Positions 47,780 to 56,203 are shown, numbered from the stretch's first letter. The stretch is DNA of 64,000 bases from Sinohyriopsis cumingii (GCA_028554795.2 CM068828.1:5673720-5737719), one strand, 5' to 3'. Program-made: numbers and translations. The notes: a model not told the origin generated them from the sequence alone.

Positions 47780-50700
47780 ATGGAAGAGTTTGAGAGATTA
47801 GCAGCAATTAAGCCCTGGAAAAATATTAAGTTCAATCTCGATAGAGTCCTCAAGGACGCACCAAAAGCGTTAATAAACGATAGAACCCTGTTGAATAAAA
47901 TACGCGACTGTATCAATGAATTCAAGCGTGATGGTGCATCTCATAGTTGGTCAACATTTCGAATTGATGGTGTTGTTGATGCTACCATGAACGACAACCG
48001 CGCAGCAACGATAATATCACAACTTGACGGTAAAAGGTATTTCTTCAGAGTAAAATTCATTGTCCGGGTGGAATCAGGTAATTGGATCATACGTGATAAA
48101 TTTGAACCGGTTCTCAGCGATAAGAAAACAGTCATTGTTAGCCGCGACTCCAAGCCAGGGCTGTTAACCGGAGTTGACAGACCATACTATGAACGAGCGT
48201 ATCCTGAAACAGCAGTTGTCTATGGAATATACCCGTTAAATAAGAAACCTGATATCGGAAAACTAGCGCCGATGAAACAGTCAACGGGGATAAATTGTGT
48301 AGCAGAACGAGTAATAGAGCATTTTACAAATGCGTGTCGAGGAAACAAATTGACTGATTTACGACGTAGTAAAATAAACCAATGGGAGGAGACAGTGCGC
48401 GAGCGAGGAGCAACCATCAGCGACATAGCGAAATTAGAAACGTCGCTGAGATTTCCAATAACCGTTACAACAATAACCGGTGAAGTATTATACAAATCAA
48501 AGTATAAATCAAAGGGAGCCCCAATCAAAATTATTGATCATAACGAACACGCGTGGACGCCCGCGGTCACAATATTTCCACGGGATAGAACAGTAAAGTA
48601 TATCCCGGGGGAATTCCTGGGAGAGGATAGTTTTCTCGCGGAGAGGAAACTATTTGATGCTATTGCCTGCTTGTGTAAAAACGACCCTGTATCAGTGTGG
48701 TTACTTCGCAGCGCTGAAAACGACATGGATACCTTTGATCAGTTTGTAAGACCAAATGGTGAATTATATCGCACTGAAGCGTTTCACAACAAGATGAAAA
48801 AAACCGCCATGGAATTTGAAGAGCATGATGAACAACTGCTAACAAATTGTTTTACGATTCCATCGGTTGCGGCTCATGTTGCAGCAAGGAAAAATGCGTG
48901 GAGACCAACGCGCAAGGAATTTCTACCAGGAATTTGTACAATCCAGTTGTTTGGAATACTATCACGGTGGACTATGGAACACTGGATACAACCGCGACGC
49001 TATGATTTCCGTTGATATGGTTGCCTGTTATCCAGCGAGTTTTCTCGGGTATGGATCCGCCGCTGAGTATTTCAAACGATTTGGACACCCCAGACATGAA
49101 ATGACTCGTGTTGCTATTAATGGACCACTGCCTGATTTTGATTTAACCGGATTCGCTCGCATAGTATCATTTGAATTCGCAGCAGGACTTCATCGCTGTT
49201 GCTATATTTGGATCGGTAGACACATGGCTGAAAAGAAGTGGCTGCCAATAGCGCTGCTACGGTATATGATTGATTGTAGCATGCTTGTATCGTTGATTGT
49301 CAGTGACGCAATAATATCATATCGGGCGCAGACTGAAGTCTGGTTACCAGAACCAGAGCGTCTAGATAGCATAATTGACGAGTCTAGAGCACACATTGAT
49401 GCCGACGAGGAATATATCATCGAATGGTCCAAAAAGATATTCAACCAACGAAACCGCGAGGCAAAAGATCTCGGTAGAAGGATAATTGGTAAGTTCACAC
49501 AAGGTGGAAAAAACTGCGACTACAAACGATATTGCTCACGGCTGATTATAGATGACGCAGAATATGATTTCGTAATCAAGGACGCAGTGGCAAAAAATAG
49601 ATACGTGAACTGCAAAACAGCTTTCTTGTCCAATGGAACAAGGTTGGGTACAGTTGTTACCTACTTCGATGGAGACAGCCCCGCGTATCCGCATTTGAGG
49701 GCGTCTATGCTGGGTTACGCCGCTATCAATTTATTCTCGATGATAAATAGATTTCCCGACACCGCGGTTAGAGTAGCCGTTGATTCATTTTATATAGACG
49801 TAAAGTATAAGGGAAACTTAGCCGAGTTTACTAGTCCGGACGAGAGTTGGGGTATATGGAGAATTAAAAACGAAATACGACGCGATTATTCCCCGTCAGC
49901 AAATGTCACCGTTGAAAATAATTACTTACGCGGTGATAAATTGTCAGAATGGTCTAATGCACCACCGTGTTCTGATCCAATTTGTAGACACAAAACAGTT
50001 TATTTAAGCGGCTGTGGCGGGTCAGGAAAGACGACTCGGGCAATTGAATTATTTCGAACGCGGGCAAGTATAATCGTGCTTACACCGACCCATAGACTAG
50101 CGCGAGAGATAAAACAACGAAATGTTGACGCCGTTACTTATCACAGCTTTTTTCGATACAGCGGCGGTGAGTGGACTCCTGATCGAATGGGGGAAAAATT
50201 TATTCCCGAGGTTATCATCTGGGATGAGATATGTACTGTTTCGTTAGATACTTTACAAATGTTTCTTGAGTGGTTGCTGCGCGCGAATACAGCGGTAATC
50301 ATGTGTGGCGACCATGGCCAACCACCACCATTTGTCGGCGAGGGTCCACATGATTGGTTAAAGGGTTTTGTGGACTATTATGAAGAAACCGATACTGATT
50401 ACCGAGCACTTGATGAACAACTGCGCGAGGTTAAAAAATTAATCAGATTACAGCCGGATAGAGTTCAATGTGAAATAATCCGCGAGGTGATTCCGGAAAC
50501 GCCGTTAAATGAATTTTGGGAAACATGGAGACCAAACGATTTGATTGTAGCGAGTAGAAAGATAGTCAGAGACGCACTTCAGCGGAAGTTGTTTGCGTTG
50601 CATAAGGAAAAGTTTCCAACGCGTCCAGTGCCGTTGTGTTATAGACCCGCTGACACACGGCGGCAAAACATTGAAGTTGAAATCCCGGGCCCGACAGCGT

Positions 50701-51251
50701 CAGGGACAAAAAACAAATTCTTGTGCTGAATGATATTGTACTCGTTGATATCAGCGTCGTCGAGGACGCGCTACGTGCTGATAAATCCCCGTGGACGCTA
50801 GGATACGCAACGACAATACATTCCTCGCAGGGATTAACCATCACGGACACAATTGTTTGGATGGTTGATAATCGCATCGAATGGTCAAATCTAGTCTATC
50901 TTGCAGTGTCCCGAGTACGGAGAATGAATCAGCTTCGAAGAATTGTTATTGACGAAGCCACCGACGAAGCCGGCGACAACGATGCTAGCGTCATTGATAG
51001 AAAACTCTCGGGTTACCGCCAACAGGATAAAAAAACAGCGGCGTTTTGATATTGATGCCGAATTAATAATTGCGTTACGACAACAACAGAATAATCACTG
51101 CGCGAGTTGCAATTGTGTAATGCGCTGGCGTTATTCGGATAAAGACGCTCGCCAATTTACCGTGGATAGGATCGATAACAGTTTCGGTCATATCCGTGGT
51201 AATGTGAGGTTAACTTGTCTTGAGTGTAATAGACGCAACGGCGCTAGTTAA
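47780..51251 (+). CDS. POLB: DNA polymerase B - SF1 helicase - HNH fusion gene with frameshifts (element 1)
   Basis: The gene spans about 1150 codons in four frames: 47780-49015, about 48900-50729, about 50700-51049 and about 51020-51251. The N-terminal about 370 residues contain NCVAERVIEHF and IDHNEHAW, which could be a Cys/His pair. The polymerase palm follows: motif A at 49014 (DMVACYPASF), a motif-B-like IIGKFTQGG (about 49480) and motif C at 49773-49799 (VAVDSFYID). Then comes an SF1 helicase: Walker A GCGGSGKTT (50010-50036), Walker B WDEIC (about 50220), GDHGQ (about 50308), HSSQG and YLAVSRVR (about 50820-50920). The end is an HNH module (CASCN, DRIDNSFGHIRGNV, CLECN; 51093-51240). 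No frame after the first starts with a usable ATG, so this is one gene. The shifts fall near poly-A runs (A6 at about 50709, A7 at about 51030). It would replicate the element. Maverick polymerases normally lack a fused helicase. Confidence 0.75.
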
Positions 51252-52188
51252 GACCACGCGGGGGCAATTGAGTATCGTCAGGTATCACTTGTAGTTGCTC
51301 GCGAGTAAATCCGCGCTGAGGAGCAGTTGAATCCAGTCTATAGATCGGTGGTCTACCAGTTGATCGTGTTATCGTTGATATGTTATGTGTGGTAACACTC
51401 CAAATAGGATCAGTAGCTCTTTTTTTACCGCCTTCAAGCTCTCCTGGTTCATACAGATATCTGACAGTGACATCGCCGAGAATCGGCTTGGAAACGCTAT
51501 CTATTTTTGATCTTCCGGGTATGTACTCGTATTTAATCGCGTCGCTGGGCTTCATGTTGATTGCTCGGGTAATCTCGTTATTTAACGCTGCAATTACGCC
51601 TGGCAACCTTTTGACCCATTCACGAGATCGTTTTTCTTGGATGAATTCCTTCGCGTATTGATACCCAAATAACCGTTCAGCAAGAGTCCGATTGAATCGT
51701 TCAACAATTGCCTGATCACGATGTAGCGCAGTATGACCTCGTCGTATCGCGACGCTATGATGTTTCAGCGTTGATAAAACAGCGCCGCGAAATTCATTGC
51801 CAGGATCAACTTGTAATAGATTTGGCCAGCGCAGAGGACCCCTTCGGTAAATCCGCTCAAACGCATCGGCTACTTCAGTTGCTGACTTTGTTTTTAACGG
51901 CTCCGCTTGTTTGTATCGACTCGCAACATCAACTACGGTTAGCGCGTATTTGTAACCGTTGTCATGCGGCAGAAATAATATATCAGCCTGATGAACTTCA
52001 TTAGGTACGCTGACATCAAAGTGTGAGAAGTTTATTTGTTTAGGCGGTGGTAGATAAATTTGCCATATAGCCTGTTTGGATAACCAATTAGCCGCAACGG
52101 CCTTTGTTACCTTTGCAGCGCTTGCGAGTTTACCAATTGCGGCCTTTCCTTTCCAGTATCCTCTCGGAGAATAATAGATGGATTCCAT
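51244..52188 (-). CDS. INT: Retroviral-type (RVE) integrase without chromodomain (element 1)
   Basis: It catalyses insertion of the element's linear DNA. From the ATG at 52188 it has 314 residues. The catalytic triad is Asp69 (HQADILFL), Asp128 (LQVDPGNEF) and Glu163 (AIVERFNRTL), a DD34E-type spacing normal for the family. A C-terminal SH3-like region follows (GDVTVRYLYEP...PIWSVTTHNI...YRLDS). I chose 52188 and not the longer frame from 52245 because the shared promoter motif lies just upstream of 52188. Its stop overlaps the end of the convergent HNH frame by 8 bases. Unlike element 2's integrase it has no chromodomain, so targeting is probably different. Confidence 0.93.
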   Translation of the reverse strand: MESIYYSPRGYWKGKAAIGKLASAAKVTKAVAANWLSKQAIWQIYLPPPKQINFSHFDVSVPNEVHQADILFLPHDNGYKYALTVVDVASRYKQAEPLKTKSATEVADAFERIYRRGPLRWPNLLQVDPGNEFRGAVLSTLKHHSVAIRRGHTALHRDQAIVERFNRTLAERLFGYQYAKEFIQEKRSREWVKRLPGVIAALNNEITRAINMKPSDAIKYEYIPGRSKIDSVSKPILGDVTVRYLYEPGELEGGKKRATDPIWSVTTHNISTITRSTGRPPIYRLDSTAPQRGFTREQLQVIPDDTQLPPRGLN

Positions 52189-52199
52189 GTTGTTATTAT

Positions 52200-52220
52200 A
52201 AACGCTAGCGTTTTCAATTA
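52200..52220 (-). promoter_or_regulatory. Shared palindromic motif before the integrase start
   Basis: Minus strand: TAATTGAAAACGCTAGCGTT. It contains the perfect palindrome AAACGCTAGCGTTT and the TGA stop of the upstream gene, and it places the integrase start at 52188. Confidence 0.75.
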
Positions 52221-52753
52221 CCAGCGCGAGAAGCTCCGCTTCCAATCATTAATTTACCTTTCATAGCTGATTTTACCAACCATGAAGCCAATTTTTCTTT
52301 GAATGATTTATCAGGAATAGCATTTAACACGTGAATTAATTTTACATCCGCGATATGACGCTGTTGCAAATAACCGCTACGATAAGCTATATCATGTATC
52401 CGACATGCTTCGTCGATAGCGTTTATTGGATACTCACCGGGTCGCGGCTGATTTTGATCATCGAGTCTGATATCTAATCGTGTTCCGGGGCCACAGTAGC
52501 TATATCCTGGGAGGTGCTTTTCTCCTGGATACTTTGCCCACGGTGTTCCGGGGAGTTTTGATAACTTGGCTGCAATATCACCTCCTCGCTTTTTTTTTAA
52601 AGCATCCTCGGGTCTAGCAGAAATAAATCTAAATTTTTTTGTACCGCATTGTACACACTTACCAGTAAGCGCCGATCTGTTATTTCTCGTTGTAACGGTT
52701 GTCATATCATTTGTGCCAGTACGCACTCTACACTTCACACAATATAGATCCAT
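52214..52753 (-). CDS. Zinc ribbon plus phospholipase-A2-like protein (element 1)
   Basis: The product has 179 residues. Residues 4-45 form a zinc ribbon with Cys5, Cys8, Cys33 and Cys36 (YCVKC...GKCVQCG), of the DUF5679 kind. Residues 80-130 match the phospholipase A2 fold of the parvovirus VP1 type: Ca-loop YCGPGT (86-91), then DEACRIHDIAY with His120-Asp121 as the catalytic pair. The joining segment, LPGTPWAKYPGEKHLPG, resembles the C-terminal repeats of the 42126-42599 protein. Known PLA2 domains of this type help virions leave endosomes; here the role is inferred. The gene is divergent from the ATPase, with only 5 bases between the ATGs. Confidence 0.85.
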   Translation of the reverse strand: MDLYCVKCRVRTGTNDMTTVTTRNNRSALTGKCVQCGTKKFRFISARPEDALKKKRGGDIAAKLSKLPGTPWAKYPGEKHLPGYSYCGPGTRLDIRLDDQNQPRPGEYPINAIDEACRIHDIAYRSGYLQQRHIADVKLIHVLNAIPDKSFKEKLASWLVKSAMKGKLMIGSGASRAGN

Positions 52754-52758
52754 AATTT

Positions 52759-53433
52759 ATGTATAGAGATATGAATATAATTGATTTTTCGGCGACTAAA
52801 ACGAGAGAACCAGTTAAGCATGTTGCAGCGTTACCAAACTCGATCCGGATAATTATCATCGGACCATCTGGATCCGGCAAGACGCAATTGTTACTTAATT
52901 TAATAATGAGATGGATGAAGTGGGATAAGTTGTATTTAATCGCCCCTAGCGTGGATGATCAACGATGCTACGAGGTGTTGAAAGATTTTAACGAGAATGC
53001 ATCAGCGATCGCTGAAAAAAATGTTATTGAGTTTATTACAGATATCAATGATGCACCAGGCATTGATGATATTGATGGCGACGTTAACAATCTAGTCGTG
53101 TACGATGATGTTATGTTAGACAATCAAAAAAACCCAGCTAGGATATTTTCCAGAGGCAGGCATAAAAACACCGACGTGATATATGTCACTCAACGATACA
53201 CTCAGATTCCAAAAGTAATCAGAGACAACTGTAATATTCTTGCTGTATTCAACGGCGTTGATACACACACGCTACGAAATATTTGGCAGACATGGTGCGG
53301 CGGTGACATGGACTTTAATGGTTTTCGAAACTTTTTTAGTCATGCTCAGTCGACCCCACATGGATTTGTAACGATAAATTTACATGATCCTCGGACACGA
53401 TATCGTATCGGACTTGACCAAATATTCGGTTAG
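52759..53433 (+). CDS. ATP: FtsK/HerA (A32)-type genome-packaging ATPase (element 1)
   Basis: The product has 224 residues, the usual size. Walker A is GPSGSGKT (35-42). Walker B is LVVYDDVM with Asp116-Asp117. An arginine-rich RGRHKNTDVIYVTQR follows, with the sensor-type Gln in VTQR. It powers loading of element DNA into capsids. It is transcribed toward the right end and stops 13 bases before the terminal repeat. An alternative start, MNIIDFS, is four codons downstream. Confidence 0.92.
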   Translation: MYRDMNIIDFSATKTREPVKHVAALPNSIRIIIIGPSGSGKTQLLLNLIMRWMKWDKLYLIAPSVDDQRCYEVLKDFNENASAIAEKNVIEFITDINDAPGIDDIDGDVNNLVVYDDVMLDNQKNPARIFSRGRHKNTDVIYVTQRYTQIPKVIRDNCNILAVFNGVDTHTLRNIWQTWCGGDMDFNGFRNFFSHAQSTPHGFVTINLHDPRTRYRIGLDQIFG

Positions 53434-53446
53434 TTGTAAATAATTT

Positions 53447-53694
53447 TCATTGTAAATAACTACTTAGCAGCAGGGGGGGAAATGACATCGACGCGGTCGT
53501 CGCTGTGTTTACCGGACGCTGACAAAACTGGGATCGGCTCGCATTAAACCAAATGACGTCACCATCGTGTAGGATGGACCGACGTCGTTTTTTTTTTACC
53601 AGGCGACGACTACACCGGATCCGCTGAGTGCAGAAAGTAATAATTAAGCAAAATAACGATTGGACAAAATGTCCGATTCGCCCCTCCTGCTGCT
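53447..53694 (-). repeat. Right terminal inverted repeat of element 1
   Basis: It mirrors 38343-38602 with few changes and lacks one internal TTCTGCACTCAGCG copy. It is bounded on both sides by AGCAGCAGGGGGG and its inverse (53466 and 53694). Confidence 0.95.
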
Positions 53695-53699
53695 ATTCT

Positions 53700-54212
53700 T
53701 AAAGCGCTCCCGTCTTAAATAAAATCCACTAATACTTAAGCAATGTTCAAGCCAGTGTGACTCTCTGTAAGTTCTTTGGTCTGCAGAACTAAAGGCTGCA
53801 TCTCCCAGTCCTCGTTTAAGATCGAAGATTCGGTCCTTCTACTCGTCCAGGCACGTTCAGGAGACTTGTAATCACATAAGTAGTAAATGGGGTGAGATTA
53901 GCGACAATGGGAATTAGCATTACAGAGACCCCTGGGTCAGATTAGCGACAATGGAAATTTAACATGGCGAAAAATCGTGGGTCAGATTAGCGACAAGGGA
54001 AATTAACATGGGAATAAATCGTGGGTCACTCTAGCGACAAGGGGAATTTAACATGGAACTATAGTGTGGGTCTGTCTAGCGACAAGGGGAAATTAACATG
54101 GGGAATAGAGTTCGGGCTTTTGGGATTTTTTTTTTTTTAAATTTAAATTTAAATTTAAATTTAAAAAAGGGGTAGGCAATGGAAAGGCTATCTCTTTTCG
54201 AGAAATATGGCT
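53700..54212. other. Spacer between the two elements, with possible left end of element 2
   Basis: Positions 53700-53885 show no feature. Positions 53890-54106 are a tandem array. Positions 54139-54166 are (AAATTT)n-like and palindromic. The actual left terminus of element 2 cannot be fixed, because its right end is outside the window. Confidence 0.4.
53890..54106 (+). repeat. Tandem repeats at the probable left edge of element 2
   Basis: Five units of about 45-48 bases share GGGTCAGATTAGCGACAA.GG followed by AATTTAACATGG. The spacers between cores are similar and not unique. They may be terminal or origin-type repeats of element 2. Confidence 0.7.
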
Positions 54213-54230
54213 GGCCCTGAAAAGGGCCTT
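54191..54230 (-). terminator. Histone-mRNA-type 3' stem-loop and downstream element, cassette A
   Basis: Minus strand: CCAAAGGCCCUUUUCAGGGCC then AGCCA (stem-loop 54213-54228; six base pairs, UUUC loop). This equals the animal histone mRNA consensus, including the 5' CCAAA flank. A purine-rich CGAAAAGAGA (54191-54200) sits where the U7-binding histone downstream element is expected. The stem begins 22 bases after the stop codon. Confidence 0.8.
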
Positions 54231-54250
54231 TGGGTTTTCTTCTTCTGCTT

Positions 54251-54640
54251 CTAATTTCTTCTTTTTCTCCACCAAGTTCTTATTTTATCTCCAACACTCT
54301 TTCTCTTCTTCTCTTTCTTTTTCTCCTGCTCTTCTTTCTTCTTCTTCTCTTCCTCCTCTTCTTTCTTCCTCTTCTCATTTTCTTCTTCTTTTTCAATCTT
54401 TTCGTTCCATTTGCTTATTCTTATTCTTTCCTCTTCATCCTCCTTCTCCTCCTTTATCTCTTTCATGACACCACTAATCTTGTCCTTTACCTTTTTTAAG
54501 TTATTAATTTCCATCTTTACACGATGGGGACTATAGGAATAATGGTCTTCAACCAGTCTTATTAACATCTGCTCCATCATTCCTAAGTTGTCTAAAACGT
54601 CTTGTAATGTTTGTATTTTGTCCATTTGGTTAGAAGCCAT
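54251..54640 (-). CDS. Cassette gene A: short coiled-coil protein (element 2)
   Basis: The product has 129 residues and the gene is intronless. The N-terminal 45 residues have regular Leu/Met spacing (LQDVLDNLGMMEQMLIRLV), as in a helical hairpin. Residues 60-115 are almost pure Glu/Lys. The end is basic and Trp-containing (RTWWRKRRN). It is probably a diverged relative of the genes at 55398-55772 and 56271-56651, which share size, strand, promoter motif and 3' stem-loop. Function is unknown; a chromatin or DNA-associated role is a guess from charge. Its mRNA is predicted to end at a histone-type stem-loop. Confidence 0.6.
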   Translation of the reverse strand: MASNQMDKIQTLQDVLDNLGMMEQMLIRLVEDHYSYSPHRVKMEINNLKKVKDKISGVMKEIKEEKEDEEERIRISKWNEKIEKEEENEKRKKEEEEEKKKKEEQEKKKEKKRKSVGDKIRTWWRKRRN

Positions 54641-54689
54641 CTTCTTTTTTTATTCTTTGCAGAATGGTTTGAACGACGAATACGATGGG

Positions 54690-54802
54690 TTCTTATACTT
54701 AAAGCGCGTACGTGAAGGAAAACATCCCCCTAAAACGTAAAATTGATCTTACCTAGATCATGACCAAACAACGCGCGAACGTGAAGGAAAACATCCCCCT
54801 AC
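54690..54802 (-). promoter_or_regulatory. Promoter of cassette gene A with duplicated upstream motif
   Basis: The motif, read on the plus strand, is AAAGCGCGTACGTGAAGGAA continuing as AACATCCCCC (about 54703-54733). It recurs as ACGCGCGAACGTGAAGGAAA at about 54770-54802. On the minus strand a TATA-like AAGTATAAGAA (about 54693-54703) follows it, 50-60 bases before the ATG. The same motif precedes cassettes B and C. Confidence 0.6.
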
Positions 54803-55260
54803 TTTTTCATTTCATATAATAAAACCCAAACTATACTTTTTCATTTCATATAATAAAAACCCAAACTATACTCTCCACATACGCTAAGAAACAATAAACA
54901 AAATCCATAATCTACTATCCACACAATCTTACGTGAGCGCTTACAAAACCCAAACTATACGCTTCACATACGCTAAGAACAATAAACAAATCCATAATCT
55001 ACTATTCACACAATCGTACGTGAGCGGGTACAAACACAAACACAAACACACAAACACAAACACACAAACACATACGCTAAGAACAATAAACTAATCCATA
55101 ATCTACTATCCACACAATCGTACGTGAGCGCTTACAGAACCCTAACTATACTCTTCACCTACGCTAAGAAACAATAAAGAAACCCATAATCTACTATTCC
55201 CACAAACATACCTGAGCTCTTACAAGCACCAACACACAAACACATACCCTCACACTATCT
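54803..55260. repeat. Tandem array upstream of cassette A
   Basis: Repeated units contain ACGCTAAGAACAATAAAC, CCATAATCTACTATCCACAC and CGTACGTGAGCGCTTACA, with a period of about 85-115 bases and four imperfect copies. A (CA/AAC)-rich tract lies inside (55030-55075). A shorter duplication, TTTTTCATTTCATATAATAA, precedes it (54804-54870). It is non-coding. Confidence 0.7.
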
Positions 55261-55268
55261 TAAAAAAG

Positions 55269-55346
55269 AGTTAGTGTTTATAATCACACTACTCTACCTA
55301 CACACATTGGCAAATCGATCGTTATTTCTTTTCTAGAGTATTGGGT
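55269..55346. repeat. Duplicated downstream segment (matches 56148-56222)
   Basis: About 75 bases, from 'gttagtgttta' through 'tcacactactctacctacac' to 'tttctagagtattgg', are almost identical at 55269-55346 and 56148-56222, just beyond the stem-loops of cassettes B and C. This shows the cassettes arose by segmental duplication. Confidence 0.85.
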
Positions 55347-55362
55347 AGCCCTGAAAAGGGCT
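55325..55362 (-). terminator. Histone-mRNA-type 3' stem-loop and downstream element, cassette B
   Basis: Minus strand: AGCCCUUUUCAGGGCU (55347-55362), six base pairs with a UUUC loop, followed by the consensus 3' flank ACCCA. Purine-rich AGAAAAGAAA (55325-55334) is at the U7-type position, about 12 bases after the stem. The stem begins 35 bases after the stop. Confidence 0.8.
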
Positions 55363-55397
55363 GTTTTTTTTTTGTTTGGAACTTCATGGACACCTGG

Positions 55398-55772
55398 TTA
55401 ATGGTGGCACCTTCCAGGCCTGGCGCCGCATACACATCTTATCCCCCAATTACTTTTTACCTTTTGGGGGGAGAGAGCAGAGGCAGGATATGTCGCTTCA
55501 GAATCCCAATTTTCGCTCTCTGGGATTCTGAAATTTCTTCTTCTTCTCTCCTTTTCCTCCTCCTCCTCTTCTTTGCATCTTCTCTCCTCCTCTTTGTATC
55601 TTCTTTCCTCTTCTTTATATCTTCTCTCCTCCTCTTCTTTGTTTCTTCTTTCCTCCTCCTCTCTTATCCTTCCCTCCTCCACAATGGCTTCCGCGGCCAG
55701 TTCATTTAATATGCGCCTGGCATATTCCAGATGCACATGAAGTTCCAACAGTTTCTCCAGTCTCGTGTTCAT
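55398..55772 (-). CDS. Cassette gene B: short charged coiled-coil protein (element 2)
   Basis: The product has 124 residues. The N-terminus (RLEKLLELHVHLEYARRIL) has the same Leu pattern as cassette C (SKLAKLNEAYVNLHRVRHSL). Residues 35-78 are EEERR/YKEEERR repeats encoded by a low-complexity tract. The last 40 residues (containing CVCG and CHH) are different in character and might reflect an old frameshift. Promoter and 3' stem-loop are shared with cassettes A and C. Function is unknown. Confidence 0.55.
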   Translation of the reverse strand: MNTRLEKLLELHVHLEYARRILNELAAEAIVEEGRIREEEERRNKEEEERRYKEEERRYKEEERRCKEEEEEEKERRRRNFRIPESENWDSEATYPASALSPQKVKSNWGIRCVCGARPGRCHH

Positions 55773-56203
55773 TTTTGGTGTTGATCAATCAACAAGGGTA
55801 GCTGGACTGCCGAACGAGTTTCAATTTATAGTGAAAGCGCGGACGTGAACGAAAACATCCCCTAAAAACATAAAATTGATCTTACCTACATCATGACCAT
55901 AAAACAACGCGCGGACCTAAAAGAAACACTCACTCACTTTTTATGCTACCCATCACTATTTTAAAATTTTTTTTAAATCACTTCAATAGACTATCCACAT
56001 ACGCAAAGCAATCCAATCTAACCCCCAAATTTACACCTCAAACACCAAAAAAAAAGAGATCATTTTAATCTACTATCCATACCAACTTACTTAACCACTT
56101 ACAAACACAAACACACAAAAACATACCCTCACATTTTTTTAAAAAAGAGTTAGTGTTTATTTTCACACTACTCTACCTACACACATTGGCAAATCGATTG
56201 TTA
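55773..56203. promoter_or_regulatory. Promoter of cassette B and spacer to cassette C
   Basis: A TATA-type CACTATAAAT (minus strand, about 55826-55836) is followed upstream by the shared motif AAAGCGCGGACGTGAACGAA (plus-strand reading, about 55836). A weaker second copy is near 55905 (ACGCGCGGACCTAAAAGAAA). Between them, TAAAATTGATCTTACCTA and ATCATGACC match the cassette A upstream region. The remainder to 56147 is AT-rich with nothing recognised. Confidence 0.55.

Larger units (their letters stand above)
38338..53699. mobile_element. Element 1: complete Maverick/Polinton-type virus-like transposon
   Basis: The element proper is 38343-53694 (15352 bp), flanked by a 5-bp direct repeat ATTCT (38338-38342 and 53695-53699). 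Its ends are long inverted repeats. It encodes the hallmark set of the class: integrase, packaging ATPase, adenain-like protease, double-jelly-roll capsid protein and a B-type DNA polymerase, plus accessory genes. Members of this group usually leave 6-bp duplications, so the 5-bp repeat is slightly short. Several genes are frameshifted, so this copy is probably not autonomous as sequenced, unless the shifts are assembly errors. Confidence 0.93.

Noticed and set aside
38337-53700. 6-bp target duplication for element 1 (GATTCT / ATTCTT)
   Set aside because: Only the five bases ATTCT match when the ends are set by the inverted repeat; a sixth position does not agree.
53890-54106. CRISPR-like array
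   Set aside because: The spacers between repeat cores are similar to each other and the sequence is eukaryotic; it is a simple tandem array.
54213-54240. Bacterial-type intrinsic terminator on the plus strand (hairpin plus T run, as also at 55347-55375)
   Set aside because: The genome is animal and no plus-strand gene ends here. Read on the minus strand, the same hairpins fit the histone 3' consensus and lie just after stop codons.
54230-54499. 89-residue hydrophobic plus-strand frame (apparent membrane protein)
   Set aside because: It is the antisense reading of the poly-Glu/Lys codons of cassette gene A; Leu/Phe runs are an artefact.
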